Below, one piece after another: positions 1 to 10,153 of a stretch of 64,000 nucleotides of DNA. Within the stretch, counting starts at the first letter, position 1. The number at the start of each line of letters is the position of its first letter. Made by a program: the position numbers and the translations under genes. The stretch spans positions 248,001 to 312,000 of the forward strand of contig NZ_QWEY01000003.1 of assembly GCF_003443995.1 (NCBI RefSeq). The letters are read 5' to 3'. The notes below the pieces were generated by a model. That model saw nothing but the letters and a program-made list of their open reading frames with translations, searched no databases and had not been told where the DNA came from. The stretch comes from Pseudotabrizicola alkalilacus (GTDB lineage: Bacteria; Pseudomonadota; Alphaproteobacteria; Rhodobacterales; Rhodobacteraceae).

Positions 1-507
1 ATCCCGCGCGGTGTGGTGCCAGAGAGTGCGCTGACCGGGCTGGACGAGTTGTCTTCGGACAAGCCGCGCGAAGCCCGCGGCGAGGGACGCGGCAAACCGC
101 GCGAGCGCGACCGCAACCGCAAACCCAAGCGCGATGAAAGCGCCGTCCCCGCCAGCATGGAGCCGATTGCGGTTCCGGTCGCAGCCGTGGTCGAGGTTGT
201 GGCCGAGGCCCCAGCACCGCGCCGCGAAGAGCGTCGTGATGACCGCCGCTCGGAACGCCGCGATGAGGCTCCGCGCGAAGAGCGCCGGACCGAACGCCGG
301 GATGAGGTGGCGCCGCAGCGTGAACGCCGCGATGACCGGCGGGAAGACCGCAGGGATGATCGCCGTGACGACCGCCGCGACCGCCGCGAACATGCGGTGG
401 TTGGCATGGGCGACCATGTGCCGGATTTCATCCTGCGCAGCTTCAAGATCTCTGCCGTGACGGCTGACGATGCCGAAGATGAACCAGCCACCGGCACCGA
501 CGGCTGA
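1..507 (+). CDS. DEAD-box RNA helicase, C-terminal tail (5-prime truncated)
   Basis: The reading frame is open from the first base and ends in TGA at 505-507, so this is the last ~168 residues of a gene that starts before the window. No helicase core motif is in view. What is visible is a disordered tail full of alternating Arg/Asp/Glu runs (about bases 220-400, repeats such as REERRDDRRSERRDE), ending in a conserved short block GMGDHVPDFILRSF. Rhodobacterales DEAD-box helicases of the RhlE/DeaD type end this way, with a basic RNA-binding tail and a GxGDHVP terminus; the call rests on that resemblance. The gene converges on rnj, and the two share a terminator region. An unrelated Arg-rich protein cannot be excluded without the upstream sequence. 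Confidence 0.65.
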   Translation: MPRGVVPESALTGLDELSSDKPREARGEGRGKPRERDRNRKPKRDESAVPASMEPIAVPVAAVVEVVAEAPAPRREERRDDRRSERRDEAPREERRTERRDEVAPQRERRDDRREDRRDDRRDDRRDRREHAVVGMGDHVPDFILRSFKISAVTADDAEDEPATGTDG

Positions 508-514
508 CCGCCCC

Positions 515-613
515 GATTTTTCTGCGAAAAATCAAAGGCCCTGCAGCAATGCAGGGCCTTTTTCTATTTGCACCAGCCCGATGCAGGGGCTGGTGATTTT
601 TCGCAGAAAAATC
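515..613. repeat. Nested inverted repeats between convergent genes
   Basis: Four hairpins lie back to back. GATTTTTCTGCGAAAAATC at 515-533 is itself a hairpin (7-bp arms) and recurs exactly as its reverse complement at 595-613. Between them are a 12-bp GC-rich stem (534-561) and a perfect 9-bp stem, CACCAGCCC with GGGCTGGTG (571-595). The whole block separates the helicase stop from the rnj stop and can fold on either strand. Confidence 0.8.
534..563. terminator. Bidirectional intrinsic terminator
   Basis: A perfect 12-bp stem, AAAGGCCCTGCA at 534-545 and TGCAGGGCCTTT at 550-561, closes a GCAA tetraloop and is followed by a T-run (559-563). On the minus strand the same stem leads into TTTGATTTTT, so it can end both the helicase transcript and the long nuo-rnj transcript. 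Confidence 0.85.
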
Positions 614-620
614 GTTCCGG

Positions 621-2297
621 CTATTCGGCCTGCAGTCGGCTGACCACCACAGTCACCTCGGGCTTTTTGCCGATTTCTTCCATGGAAACCTGACGCACAA
701 TGCGGCGCAGGGCTTCATCAAGCTTGGCATCATCGCGCAGAACCTTGGCCCCGGCGGTTTCCAGATAGGCCGAGAGATCCCCCTCCAGCGTCTCCGCCAG
801 ATTGCGTTCCCCGCGCCCGACTTCCGGCAGGCCCGACAGTTCGACCCAGGCCTCGCCCAGTGGTTCGTCGGATTCGTCCAGAATGACCGTGACCATGGCA
901 TGGCCGTTCAGCGCCATCCGAATGCGGTCGCGCACCACGCCGTCCATCGCCCCGATCAGCACGTTGCCGTCGAGATAGAGCCGTCCGGTTTCGATATATT
1001 CGGCAACCTGCGGCATCTCTCCGGTCAGATCCATCATCATGCCGTTGGTGACGACCTCTGACGCGATACCGGACTCGGTGGCGATCCGGGCATGTTCGCG
1101 CAGGTGGCGGTGCTCGCCATGCATCGGGATCAGCATGTCGGGCAGCAACAGCCGGTGCACATGCTCCAGATCGGGGCGGTTGGCATGACCGGAGACGTGG
1201 TACAGACCGTTGCAATCATCGACAACATCAACGCCCAGCTCGGAAAATGCGTTCATGATCTTGAGAACGCCGCGCTCATTGCCGGGAATGACCTTGGAGG
1301 AGAACAGGAAGGTATCGCCCTCTTTCATCTGCAAGCCCAGGTACTTGCCCCGCGACAGCTGCGCCGAGGCCGCGCGGCGTTCGCCTTGGCTGCCGGTGAC
1401 CAGCAGCATCAGATTGCCACGCGGAATATCCTGCGCCTCTTCGGGCGAGACCAGACGCGGGAAGCCGGTCAACACGCCGGTTTCCTCCGACGCCGACAGC
1501 ATCCGCCGCATCGACCGGCCCAGCACGCAGATTGAGCGATCCGACGCGCGCGCCGCTTCGGCCAGGGTTTTCAGCCGTGCGACGTTGGAGCCAAAGGTGG
1601 TCGCCACCACCATGCCGCCACGCGACGAGATCAGCTCGCGCAGCGCGGTGCCGAGGGTGGATTCCGACCGGCCCGGATGGGTGGAAAACACATTGGTGGA
1701 ATCGCACATCAGCGCCTTGATCGGGCGCTCTTCGGCAATGGCCTTGATGGCCTCGTCATCCCAGGGCTCGCCCACCACCGGGTTGTGGTCGATCTTGAAA
1801 TCGGCGGAATGGAAGACCCGGCCCGCAGGCGTGTCGATCACCAGCGCACTGGCTTCGGGGATCGAATGGCTGACCGGCACGAACTGCACATCAAACGGCC
1901 CGGCCTGAATGATCGAAGGGCGCGGCTCGACCGTGGTGATGATGTCCAGCGGAAGGCCCATCTCATCCAGCTTCAACCGGCCAATGGTCGCAGTAAAGCG
2001 ACGGGCATAGACCTTTGATTTCAGCTTGGGCCACAACAGGCCAAGCGCGCCGATGTGGTCCTCATGCGCGTGGGTGATGAAGATACCGTCAATCCGGTCG
2101 GCCCGCGCCTCCAGCCAGGACACATCGGCCATGATCAGATCGACACCGGGGCTGCCATCCATATCAGGGAACGTCACCCCGAGATCGACAACGATCAGAC
2201 GCTCGCGCCCCTCGGGTCCATAGCCATAGACATAGCAATTCATCCCGATCTCACCCGCGCCACCGAGGGGAAGATAGATCAGACGGTTCACGCTCAT
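621..2297 (-). CDS. rnj: Ribonuclease J
   Basis: 558 residues, the full length for RNase J, a cytoplasmic zinc-dependent endo/5-prime exonuclease for mRNA decay and rRNA processing. The metallo-beta-lactamase signature HAHEDH is at residues 76-81, after the family opening LPLGGAGEIGMN. HSADFK follows in the beta-CASP part, and HGEHRHLREHARIA near residue 395 matches the conserved histidine region. Its ATG overlaps the coaX stop by 4 bp (ATGA), so translation is coupled, and it is the last gene of the nuo transcript. Many alphaproteobacteria use RNase J beside RNase E; the sequence does not show which of the two dominates here. Confidence 0.95.
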   Translation of the reverse strand: MSVNRLIYLPLGGAGEIGMNCYVYGYGPEGRERLIVVDLGVTFPDMDGSPGVDLIMADVSWLEARADRIDGIFITHAHEDHIGALGLLWPKLKSKVYARRFTATIGRLKLDEMGLPLDIITTVEPRPSIIQAGPFDVQFVPVSHSIPEASALVIDTPAGRVFHSADFKIDHNPVVGEPWDDEAIKAIAEERPIKALMCDSTNVFSTHPGRSESTLGTALRELISSRGGMVVATTFGSNVARLKTLAEAARASDRSICVLGRSMRRMLSASEETGVLTGFPRLVSPEEAQDIPRGNLMLLVTGSQGERRAASAQLSRGKYLGLQMKEGDTFLFSSKVIPGNERGVLKIMNAFSELGVDVVDDCNGLYHVSGHANRPDLEHVHRLLLPDMLIPMHGEHRHLREHARIATESGIASEVVTNGMMMDLTGEMPQVAEYIETGRLYLDGNVLIGAMDGVVRDRIRMALNGHAMVTVILDESDEPLGEAWVELSGLPEVGRGERNLAETLEGDLSAYLETAGAKVLRDDAKLDEALRRIVRQVSMEEIGKKPEVTVVVSRLQAE

Positions 2298-3067
2298 GCG
2301 GTTTCCTTGTTGAAGTCGTGGATCAGGACGAGGCCATGCATGGTCAGATCATCCTCGATCTTGTGAAATAAATCTGTGCCTTGGGCAAACAAGGAGGCAA
2401 GCCCCCCGGTTGCGATAACTTTGGTGGGACGGTCGCGTTCGCGGCGCACTTCACGCACGATGCCTTCGACCAGCCCGATATACCCCCAATACACGCCTGA
2501 TTGCATGCAGGCCACCGTATTCGTGCCGATGGCTTTGGCGGGTTTGGCCACGTCGATATGCGGCAGGGCTGCGGCAGCCATGTGCAGCGCCTCCAGGCTG
2601 AGGTTGACGCCGGGCGCGATCACGCCGCCGACATAGGCCCCGTCGGTGTCGACCACATCAAACGTGGTGGCGGTGCCGAAATCGACCACGATCAGATCGC
2701 CGCCATGCCGGTCATGCGCGCCAGCGGTATTGACCAGACGGTCGGGGCCGACCGTGGTGCCCTGATCGACCCGCGGGGCCACCGGCAGGCGACACTCCGG
2801 TTTGCCCACCACCAGCGGGCGGCAGCCGAAATAGCGGTCACACAGCACCCGCAGGTTGAACACCACGCGCGGCACGGTGGAGGAGATGATCGCCTCGGTG
2901 ATCGTGGCCTCGGTCCCGGTCATCGCCATCAGCGACGACAGCCAGACGAAATACTCATCCGCCGTGCGGGTGTGATCGGTGGCGATGCGCCAGGTGGAGA
3001 TGAACCGCGTGCCATCCCAGATGGAGAACACGGTATTGGTATTGCCGCAGTCGATGGCGAGAAGCAT
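2294..3067 (-). CDS. coaX: Type III pantothenate kinase
   Basis: 257 residues; ATP-dependent phosphorylation of pantothenate, the first step of CoA synthesis, in the cytoplasm. The ASKHA-fold phosphate loop DCGNTNT sits at residues 6-12, GPDRLVN near 107 is the substrate-binding motif, and DFGTATTFD near 129 is the second nucleotide-binding motif. All are typical of CoaX rather than CoaA. It lies between birA and rnj, an order also seen downstream of nuoN in other alphaproteobacteria. The 104-bp gap to birA holds a GC palindrome and a 3-prime tail element, which may weaken read-through from nuo. Confidence 0.95.
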   Translation of the reverse strand: MLLAIDCGNTNTVFSIWDGTRFISTWRIATDHTRTADEYFVWLSSLMAMTGTEATITEAIISSTVPRVVFNLRVLCDRYFGCRPLVVGKPECRLPVAPRVDQGTTVGPDRLVNTAGAHDRHGGDLIVVDFGTATTFDVVDTDGAYVGGVIAPGVNLSLEALHMAAAALPHIDVAKPAKAIGTNTVACMQSGVYWGYIGLVEGIVREVRRERDRPTKVIATGGLASLFAQGTDLFHKIEDDLTMHGLVLIHDFNKETA

Positions 3068-3109
3068 GGGGCAGATTTCCCGGCGTTTGGTCTGGAGGAG
3101 CGGACAGGA

Positions 3110-3161
3110 CCGGGGGTTTCACACCCCCGGACCCCCGTGGGATACTTAAAGACAGAAAATG
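3110..3161 (-). repeat. GC palindrome plus 3-prime tail element after birA
   Basis: The palindrome is CCGGGGGT (3110-3117) with ACCCCCGG (3123-3130). Next to it, 3139-3161 reads on the minus strand as CATTTTCTGTCTTTAAG followed by TATCCC. The latter matches a copy after edd at 41732-41754 in 21 of 23 positions and belongs to a family found after several genes here. Role unknown; it could mark transcript 3-prime ends. Confidence 0.7.
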
Positions 3162-3171
3162 AGATCTAAGA

Positions 3172-3942
3172 TCAAAAGAACACCTCGGCGGCGGGGATGG
3201 CAAGGGTGGCTTGCGCGGTGCGCAGGATCAGGTTGCCGCTGGCGTCGATGCTGTCAAAGATGCCGTGGCGGTCTTCGGTGCCGGTGCGGGCGCGGATAGG
3301 CTCGCCCAGACGGGCGGCATGGGCCAGCCAGGCGCTGCGGATCGGGGCAAAGCCCTGGGTGGTGAACACGCCCTCCCAGCGGGCATAGGCGGGGCCGAGC
3401 TGGTCGAGGAAGGCCTCGGGTGTCAGGCGCTGGCCCGTCTCGGTCAGGACAGAGGCCGGAGGGGTGGCCCCCGCTTCGACCAGCGCCGGATCGGGGTGGC
3501 CGATCAGATTGACGCCGATGCCGATGGCAAGGGTTTGCATGCCCTGCCCCGCCACCTGAGTCCCGGCGGTCTGGCATTCGAGCAGGATGCCCGCCACCTT
3601 TCCGCCCGACAGCAGCACATCATTGGGCCATTTCAGCGCGAGCGCCTGCGGCGTGCCGGTCACCGCTGTCAGCGCCTCGTGCAGAGCAAGGGCGGCGACA
3701 AAGCTGCGCAGCGCCAGTTGCTGCGGCGGCTCGGCGCTCTGCATCACATGGGTCGCATAGAAATTGCCGCGCGGGCTGGCCCAGGGCCGGGCGCGGCGGC
3801 CCCGGCCTGCGCTCTGCGATGCCGCCAGAATCCACGCAGGCCCCGCAAGCTGCGGGGCCTGGCGAAAGGCTTCGGCATTGGTGCTGTCAACCTCCGCCAA
3901 AAGGATGCGCCCGGTGCCCTCGGGCCAGAGCTTATCGGACAA
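3172..3942 (-). CDS. birA: Biotin--[acetyl-CoA-carboxylase] ligase, monofunctional
   Basis: About 256 residues. It makes biotinyl-5-prime-AMP and transfers biotin to the carboxyl-carrier lysine. The biotinyl-AMP loop GRGRRARPW is at residues 46-54 (the usual second Gly is Ala), and the KWPNDVL ligase motif is at 104-110. There is no N-terminal helix-turn-helix, so this is the non-repressor form. The start is uncertain. TTG at 3942 overlaps the end of nuoN by 11 bp and puts the conserved [12 protein letters not shown] block at the N-terminus. A second in-frame TTG at 3975 would add 11 residues with no family match. Neither has a clear ribosome site, which suggests coupling to nuoN. Confidence 0.9.
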   Translation of the reverse strand: MSDKLWPEGTGRILLAEVDSTNAEAFRQAPQLAGPAWILAASQSAGRGRRARPWASPRGNFYATHVMQSAEPPQQLALRSFVAALALHEALTAVTGTPQALALKWPNDVLLSGGKVAGILLECQTAGTQVAGQGMQTLAIGIGVNLIGHPDPALVEAGATPPASVLTETGQRLTPEAFLDQLGPAYARWEGVFTTQGFAPIRSAWLAHAARLGEPIRARTGTEDRHGIFDSIDASGNLILRTAQATLAIPAAEVFF

Positions 3943-5368
3943 GGGCTTCGGCGGCGAGGGCCGCGACAGGTTCAAGGCCGAACAGGTTGACGATGCCCAG
4001 CACCATGATTGCGGCCACGCCGACCATCATCATCCATTGCACCGGGGCCATGTTGCTGTCAGCGGGTTCGCCCTCTTTGCCGAAATAGATGTAGAACACG
4101 ATGCGCAGGTAATAGAACGCCCCGATCACCGAGGCCACCGCCCCCGCAACCGCCAGCCAGACCATACCAGCATCGACCGCCGCTTTCAGCACGTAGAACT
4201 TGCCGAAAAAGCCCAGCATCGGCGGCACACCGGCAAGGCTGAACATCAGCACCAGCAGGGCCAGCGCCTTGAGCGGTTCCTTTTTCGAGAACATGTTCAG
4301 CGACTGGATGTCGGTGACCGGGCGACCGTCCCGCTCCATCGACAGGATGAAGGCAAAGGTGCCGACGTTCATGGTGACGTAGATCGCCATGTAGATCAGC
4401 ATCGCCTGCACGCCCTCGGCCGTGCCGGAGGCAAGGCCGACCAGCGCATAACCCATATGGGCGATCGAGGAATAGGCCATCAGGCGCTTGATGTCGCGCT
4501 GCCCGATGGCGGCGATGCCGCCAAGGAACATCGACACCACGGCCAGCGCCGCCAGCACTTGCGACCATTCACCGGGGATGCCGCCAAAGGCGTCATGCAC
4601 CAGACGCGCGATCAGGGCCATGGCCGCGACCTTGGGCGCGGTCGCAAAGAACGCGGTGATCGGGGTTGGCGAGCCCTCATACACATCCGGCGTCCACATG
4701 TGGAACGGGGCCGCCGAGACCTTGAAGGCAAGCGCCGCCAGCATGAACACCAGACCGATGGTCAGGCCGACAGGGGTTTCACCGCCCAGCGTCGACAGGA
4801 TGCCCGCGAACTGGGTGGTGCCGGCAAAGCCATAGGCCAACGAGGCCCCATAGAGGAACAGGCCCGACGACAGCGCGCCCAGCACAAAGTACTTCAGCCC
4901 CGCTTCGGACGATTTGGTGCTGTCGCGGCGCATTGCGGCCACGACGTACAGCGACAGCGACTGCAGCTCCAGCCCCATGTACAGCGTCATCAGATCGCCC
5001 GCCGAGACCATGACCATCATGCCGATGGCAGCGAGGGTCACCAGAATAGGGAATTCGAAGCGCAGCAGGTCGCGGCGCTGCATATAGTCCTGCGACATCA
5101 GCATGACGCAGGCCGCCGAGACCAGAATGATCACCTTGGCAAAGCGGGCAAAGGGGTCATCGGTGAACAGCCCGTCAAAGGCCATCCGCTCGCCCGTCGT
5201 TCCCAGCCCGATGAACAGCGCCAGTGCCAGAAACAGGCCAGAGGTGGCCCAGACCAGCGTGGGTGCGGTCTTGTCCTTGCCGCCGTAGGCCCCGAACATC
5301 AGGGCCGCGAGGGCAAAGGCAGCCAGAATGAACTCTGGCAGGATGGTGTTGAAATCAACTGCGGTCAT
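3932..5368 (-). CDS. nuoN: NADH-quinone oxidoreductase subunit N
   Basis: 478 residues; a Mrp-antiporter-like membrane subunit of complex I thought to carry one proton channel. It is strongly hydrophobic with the expected ~14 transmembrane helices. The proton_antipo_M domain shows [20 protein letters not shown] and the lysine-bearing broken helix [19 protein letters not shown]. The frame is open to 5407, but ATG at 5368 is preceded by AAGGAGCGGGAACC, a good ribosome site, and gives the family N-terminus. It is the last nuo gene and overlaps birA. Confidence 0.96.
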   Translation of the reverse strand: MTAVDFNTILPEFILAAFALAALMFGAYGGKDKTAPTLVWATSGLFLALALFIGLGTTGERMAFDGLFTDDPFARFAKVIILVSAACVMLMSQDYMQRRDLLRFEFPILVTLAAIGMMVMVSAGDLMTLYMGLELQSLSLYVVAAMRRDSTKSSEAGLKYFVLGALSSGLFLYGASLAYGFAGTTQFAGILSTLGGETPVGLTIGLVFMLAALAFKVSAAPFHMWTPDVYEGSPTPITAFFATAPKVAAMALIARLVHDAFGGIPGEWSQVLAALAVVSMFLGGIAAIGQRDIKRLMAYSSIAHMGYALVGLASGTAEGVQAMLIYMAIYVTMNVGTFAFILSMERDGRPVTDIQSLNMFSKKEPLKALALLVLMFSLAGVPPMLGFFGKFYVLKAAVDAGMVWLAVAGAVASVIGAFYYLRIVFYIYFGKEGEPADSNMAPVQWMMMVGVAAIMVLGIVNLFGLEPVAALAAEALVR

Positions 5369-5381
5369 GGTTCCCGCTCCT

Positions 5382-6920
5382 TCAGTGCTGGGCAAGCTGC
5401 GCATCACCCGAAACGGGGATCGCGGCCTGATAATCGATCACAAGGGCGGTGACGCTGGGACCGATGATATCGGTCACCAGTGCCGGATAGACACCCAGCA
5501 GCAGGGTCATGAACACCAAGGGCGCAAAGATCGCCTTTTCGCGGCGGGTCATGTCGGTGATCGACTTGAGCGCCTCTTTGATCAGCTCGCCCATCACCAC
5601 GCGGCGATAGAGCCACAGCGCATAGGCCGCCGACAGGATCACCCCGGTCGTGGCAACCGCCGCCACCCAGGTGTTGACCTGGAAGATGCCGACCAGCACC
5701 AGGAATTCACCGACAAAACCGCTGGTGCCCGGCAGGCCGACGTTGGCCATGGTGAAGAACATGAAGATCATCGCATAGGCTGGCATCTTGTTGACCAGAC
5801 CACCATAGGCGTCAATCTCGCGGGTGTGCATCCGGTCGTAGATCACGCCGACACACAGGAACAGCGCGCCCGAGATAAAGCCGTGGCTGATCATCTGGAA
5901 AATCGCGCCGTCAATGCCCTGCTGGTTGGCGGCAAAGATCCCCATCGTCACATAGCCCATGTGAGCAACCGACGAATAGGCGATCAGCTTTTTCATGTCC
6001 GACTGCGCGAGAGCCACGAGGCTGGTGTAGACAATCGCAATCGCCGACATCCACAAAACCAAGGGCGCCATCACATCCGACCCCACCGGGAACATCGGCA
6101 AGGAGAAGCGCAGGAAGCCGTAGCCACCCATTTTCAGCAGGATAGCGGCCAGCACCACCGAGCCTGCGGTCGGGGCCTGCACGTGGGCATCGGGCAACCA
6201 GGTGTGGACCGGCCACATCGGCATCTTGACCGCAAAGCTGGCAAAGAACGCCAGAAACAGCATGGTCTGCAAGCCGCCGATGATCGGGATTCCGAACAAG
6301 CTGAACGTCTCGGACGTAAAGCTGTGGGTCAGCAACGTGGGAATGTCGGTGGTGCCCGCATCCCAATACATCGCGATCATCGCCACCAGCATCAGCACCG
6401 AGCCGAGGAAAGTATAGAGAAAGAACTTGAACGCCGCATAAATGCGTTCCTTGCCGCCCCAGATGCCAATGATCAGGAACATCGGGATCAGACCGGCCTC
6501 AAAGAACAGATAGAACAGCACCAGATCCAGCGCGCAGAACACGCCCAGCATCAGCGTTTCCAGCATCAGGAACGCGATCATGTATTCCTTGACCCGGGTT
6601 TTCACATCCCAGCACGAGGCGATGGTCAGCGGCATCAGGAACGTGGTCAGCATCACGAACAGCACCGAAATGCCGTCGACGCCCATCTTGTATTTCAGGC
6701 CCAGGATCCAGTCGTATTCCTCGACGAACTGCATCTCGGTATTGGCAGGCTGGAACCCGGCCAGAAGGAACAGCGACACCAGAAAGGTCGCGGTGGTGGC
6801 CAGCAGCGCCAGCCATTTGGCGTTCTTTTGCGCGGCAGCATCATCGCCACGCAGGAACAGCGCCATGATGACGGCGGCCACTGCGGGGATGAAGGTGATG
6901 ATGGAAAGCAGGTTGTCCAT
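5382..6920 (-). CDS. nuoM: NADH-quinone oxidoreductase subunit M
   Basis: 512 residues; antiporter-like proton-pumping subunit of the complex I membrane arm. Conserved features include the glutamate-bearing [18 protein letters not shown] segment, the channel motif [17 protein letters not shown], and [17 protein letters not shown] with its essential lysine. The start ATG at 6920 lies 18 bp after the nuoL stop; the nuoN ribosome site falls in the short gap after its own stop. Length and order (L-M-N) are standard. Confidence 0.97.
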   Translation of the reverse strand: MDNLLSIITFIPAVAAVIMALFLRGDDAAAQKNAKWLALLATTATFLVSLFLLAGFQPANTEMQFVEEYDWILGLKYKMGVDGISVLFVMLTTFLMPLTIASCWDVKTRVKEYMIAFLMLETLMLGVFCALDLVLFYLFFEAGLIPMFLIIGIWGGKERIYAAFKFFLYTFLGSVLMLVAMIAMYWDAGTTDIPTLLTHSFTSETFSLFGIPIIGGLQTMLFLAFFASFAVKMPMWPVHTWLPDAHVQAPTAGSVVLAAILLKMGGYGFLRFSLPMFPVGSDVMAPLVLWMSAIAIVYTSLVALAQSDMKKLIAYSSVAHMGYVTMGIFAANQQGIDGAIFQMISHGFISGALFLCVGVIYDRMHTREIDAYGGLVNKMPAYAMIFMFFTMANVGLPGTSGFVGEFLVLVGIFQVNTWVAAVATTGVILSAAYALWLYRRVVMGELIKEALKSITDMTRREKAIFAPLVFMTLLLGVYPALVTDIIGPSVTALVIDYQAAIPVSGDAQLAQH

Positions 6921-6938
6921 GAGTACTCTTTCGCCCCC

Positions 6939-9122
6939 TTACTGCGCGCCAGACAGCGTGAGCCAGGTGATCAGGGCAACAACCCCGAGCACCATGGCGA
7001 AGGCATAGTGGAAGACATAGCCGGACTGCGCCCGACCGGCGAGGCGGGTCAGCATGGGGATAAGCCCCAAAGCCACGCCGTTGATGGTTCCGTCAATGAC
7101 CGCACCATCGCCGCGCTTCCACAGGAAGCCCCCCAGCCACTTGGCGGGGCGGACAATGGTCCAGTCATACAGCTCGTCAAAGTACCATTTGTTCAGCAGG
7201 AACAGGTACAGCGGCCGCTGGTTCGCCGCGAGGCGGCCGGGCAGCGACGGGTTGCGGATGTAGAACAGCCAGGACAGCGCAAAGCCAAGCACCATCGCGA
7301 CAAACGGGCTGACCTTGACCCAGGCCGGCACATAATGCGCGTCATGCAGCACGGTGTTGTCCGGCCCGATAAAGATCGCACCCTTGGGGGCCACCGCTGC
7401 CTGATGTGTAGCCTCTGCCACCGGAGCGGCTTCAGCGGTCTCGGCCGGAACGGCTTCGGTTGCGGTCACAGTCCCCTCGACAGGAGCGGTCTCGACCGGC
7501 GCAGCAGCCCCTTCGACCGGGGACGCCTCTGCATGGTCCGCGCCACCGGCTTCGTGATGCGCCGCTTCCATGCCGAACCAGTTGCGCACCTTGGTCTCGT
7601 CGCCAAAGAACACGCTGTACCAGATCATCCCGGCAAAGACCGACCCAAGCGCCAGCACTCCCAGCGGGATCAGCATGACCATCGGGCTTTCGTGCGGCTC
7701 GTGGTGGTGGTCATGGTCGTCATGCCCATGACCGTGACCATGGCCCACGGTTCCGGCGCGGTTCTCGCCATAAAAGGTCAGGAACATCAGACGCCAGGAA
7801 TAGAAACTCGTCATGCCCGCCGCGACCACCAACAACCAGAAGGCATAGCTGGAGCCGACAAAGGCGCTCTCGATAACCGCGTCCTTGGACAGGAACCCGG
7901 CAAAGCCGTAATGGGTCAGCGGAATACCAACGCCGGTAATGGCCAGCGTGCCGATCATCATCGCCCAGAAGGTATAGGGGATCTTTTTGCGCAGACCGCC
8001 ATAGTTGCGCATGTCCTGTTCATGATGCGTGGCGTGGATCACCGAGCCTGCGCCAAGGAACAGCATCGCCTTGAAAAACGCGTGGGTGAACAGGTGGAAC
8101 ATCGCCACCGAGTACACGCCAACCCCCGCCGCCACGAACATATAGCCCAGCTGCGACATGGTGGAATAGGCGATCACCCGCTTGATATCGTTCTGCACCA
8201 GACCGATCGTCGCCGCGACAAAGGCGGTCGTGGCGCCCAGAACGGTGATCATCGTCATGGCGCTCGGCGCGTATTCATACAGCGGCGACATGCGGCAGAC
8301 CAGGAACACCCCCGCCGTCACCATGGTTGCCGCGTGGATCAGTGCCGACACCGGGGTCGGGCCTTCCATCGCGTCGGGCAACCAGGTGTGCAGGCCAAGC
8401 TGCGCCGATTTCCCCATAGCACCAATGAACAGTAACACGCCGATCAGGTTGGCGGCATTCCAGTCCGTCCACAGGAACCGGATTGAGGTTTCCGCCAGCG
8501 CCGGAGCCGCGGCAAAAATTTCGTCAAACCGGATCGAGTCGGTCAGGAAGAACAGCGCCATGATGCCAAGGGCAAAGCCGAAGTCACCGACCCGGTTGAC
8601 CACAAATGCCTTGATCGCAGCGGCATTCGCGCTTGGCTTTTTGTAGTAGAACCCGATCAGCAGGTATGACGCAACGCCCACCCCTTCCCAGCCAAAGAAC
8701 ATCTGCACAAGGTTGTCAGAGGTCACCAGCATCAGCATGGCAAAGGTAAAGAACGACAGGTACGCAAAGAACCGGGCGCGGTAATGCTCTTGCGGCCCCC
8801 AGTTGTCGTCATGCGCCATGTAGCCGAACGAATACAGGTGAACCAAAGCGGACACCGAGTTCACCACCACGAGCATGATCGCGGTCAGCCGGTCGATGCG
8901 GATGCCCCATTCACTGCCCAGACTGCCGGATTCGATCCAGCGCAGCAGCACCACGCGGTACATCTCACCGTCAAAGCTCAGGAAAATGATCCAGGACAGG
9001 AACGCCGCCAGAAACACCAGCGAAGTGGTGATGATCTGGCCGGCCCGCTCGCCGATGATCCGCCAGCCAAAGCCGCAGATCAGCGCGCCAACCAGTGGCG
9101 CAAGAAGGATGATCGTTGCCAT
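6939..9122 (-). CDS. nuoL: NADH-quinone oxidoreductase subunit L with an inserted His-rich and Ala/Pro/Glu-rich region
   Basis: 727 residues; the most distal proton-pumping subunit of complex I, whose long lateral helix clamps the antiporter subunits. Core motifs are normal: [58 protein letters not shown]. It is over 100 residues longer than E. coli NuoL (613). The extra length falls late: a His-rich run ([19 protein letters not shown], about residues 460-480), one membrane segment, then a low-complexity Val/Ala/Pro/Glu/Thr stretch (about 525-580) before the final helices. Such an insert should form a disordered loop between helices. Start ATG lies 4 bp after the nuoK stop. Confidence 0.96.
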   Translation of the reverse strand: MATIILLAPLVGALICGFGWRIIGERAGQIITTSLVFLAAFLSWIIFLSFDGEMYRVVLLRWIESGSLGSEWGIRIDRLTAIMLVVVNSVSALVHLYSFGYMAHDDNWGPQEHYRARFFAYLSFFTFAMLMLVTSDNLVQMFFGWEGVGVASYLLIGFYYKKPSANAAAIKAFVVNRVGDFGFALGIMALFFLTDSIRFDEIFAAAPALAETSIRFLWTDWNAANLIGVLLFIGAMGKSAQLGLHTWLPDAMEGPTPVSALIHAATMVTAGVFLVCRMSPLYEYAPSAMTMITVLGATTAFVAATIGLVQNDIKRVIAYSTMSQLGYMFVAAGVGVYSVAMFHLFTHAFFKAMLFLGAGSVIHATHHEQDMRNYGGLRKKIPYTFWAMMIGTLAITGVGIPLTHYGFAGFLSKDAVIESAFVGSSYAFWLLVVAAGMTSFYSWRLMFLTFYGENRAGTVGHGHGHGHDDHDHHHEPHESPMVMLIPLGVLALGSVFAGMIWYSVFFGDETKVRNWFGMEAAHHEAGGADHAEASPVEGAAAPVETAPVEGTVTATEAVPAETAEAAPVAEATHQAAVAPKGAIFIGPDNTVLHDAHYVPAWVKVSPFVAMVLGFALSWLFYIRNPSLPGRLAANQRPLYLFLLNKWYFDELYDWTIVRPAKWLGGFLWKRGDGAVIDGTINGVALGLIPMLTRLAGRAQSGYVFHYAFAMVLGVVALITWLTLSGAQ

Positions 9123-9126
9123 GGGG

Positions 9127-9432
9127 TCAGCCTTTCATCACGTTGACGTCTTCAACGTCGATCGTTCCACGGTTGCGGAAGAACACCACAAGGATCGCCA
9201 GACCAATCGCGGCCTCGGCTGCGGCGACGGTCAGGATGAACATGGTGAACACCTGCCCGACCAGATCGCCCAGATGGCTTGAAAACGCGACCATGTTGAT
9301 ATTCACCGCCAGCAGCATCAATTCGATCGACATCAGAATGACGATCACGTTCTTCCGGTTCAGGAAGATGCCGAAGATGCCGATGACGAACAAAGCCGCC
9401 GCGACTGTCAGGTAATGTTCCAGACCAACCAT
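9127..9432 (-). CDS. nuoK: NADH-quinone oxidoreductase subunit K
   Basis: 101 residues, three transmembrane helices, the MrpC-like subunit of complex I with membrane-buried glutamates used in proton transfer. [15 protein letters not shown] and [19 protein letters not shown] carry the two conserved Glu residues. Start ATG at 9432 follows GAGGGAACGACAA. Unusually for this tightly packed operon, 106 bp separate it from nuoJ; that spacer holds a possible GGGGGC..GCCCCC hairpin (about 9479-9524) and an 11-codon ORF with no convincing ribosome site. Confidence 0.97.
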   Translation of the reverse strand: MVGLEHYLTVAAALFVIGIFGIFLNRKNVIVILMSIELMLLAVNINMVAFSSHLGDLVGQVFTMFILTVAAAEAAIGLAILVVFFRNRGTIDVEDVNVMKG

Positions 9433-9538
9433 TTGTCGTTCCCTCGTAGGCGGCTTTGCGCCCGTTTATCGTTCCGTAGGGGGCGTGCTGGCGCGCATCA
9501 TTTGCGTGCTCGCAGGCCCCCGTCTCAAGGCGCGGGGC

Positions 9539-10153
9539 TTACAGCCCCTGCCCCGGTTTCACATCTTTCAACTCCATCGCCTTCGCCGGATCGCGCCACA
9601 TCTGATGCAGCACGTTCTGGCGCTTCACATCCTTGCGGTGACGCAGGGTCAGCAGGATCGCGCCGATCATGGCGACCAGCAGGATCAACCCCGACAGCTG
9701 GAACAGCAGCAGATACTTGTCATAGATCAGCAGACCCAGCGCGCGGGTGTTTTCCACCTGATCCATTGCGGGCGCAACCGCCTGCCGCAAACCCATCGCG
9801 CCCTCGGCCTGCACCCAGGCGCCGATGCCCAGCGACAGCTGCATCAACAGCACCACGCCAATCAGCAGACCCAGCGGCATATAGCGCGCAATTTCGCCCT
9901 TGAGCGCGGCAAAGTCGATGTCGAGCATCATCACCACGAACAGGAACAGCACCGCCACCGCACCGACATAGACGATGATCAGCAGCATCGCGACAAACTC
10001 GGCCCCCAGCAGCACAAAGAGCCCGGCCGAAGACAGGAACGCCAGAATCAGCCAGAGCACCGAATGAACCGGGTTGCGGCTGATGGTGACCATCAGCCCC
10101 GCCGCCACCACAACGATGGCAAAGGCGTAAAAGGCATAATCCGCGACGGTCAT
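9539..10153 (-). CDS. nuoJ: NADH-quinone oxidoreductase subunit J
   Basis: 204 residues, five predicted transmembrane helices; membrane subunit at the junction of the peripheral and membrane arms of complex I. The conserved helix [20 protein letters not shown], with its pi-bulge region and acidic residue, is present near residues 50-70. The ATG overlaps the stop of the preceding carboxymuconolactone-decarboxylase-like gene by 4 bp (ATGA), so the two are translationally coupled. Confidence 0.96.
   Translation of the reverse strand: MTVADYAFYAFAIVVVAAGLMVTISRNPVHSVLWLILAFLSSAGLFVLLGAEFVAMLLIIVYVGAVAVLFLFVVMMLDIDFAALKGEIARYMPLGLLIGVVLLMQLSLGIGAWVQAEGAMGLRQAVAPAMDQVENTRALGLLIYDKYLLLFQLSGLILLVAMIGAILLTLRHRKDVKRQNVLHQMWRDPAKAMELKDVKPGQGL

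Noticed and set aside
5328-8435. Very long open frame on the plus strand (over 1000 codons) antisense to nuoL and nuoM
   Set aside because: It is antisense to strongly conserved membrane subunits; its product is rich in His/Gln/Arg with no domain, as expected from a high-GC shadow frame.
9433-9538. An 11-codon ORF (MMRASTPPTER) in the nuoJ-nuoK spacer, by analogy with the nuoC-nuoD mini-ORFs
   Set aside because: It has no good ribosome site and no stop/start overlap with either neighbour.
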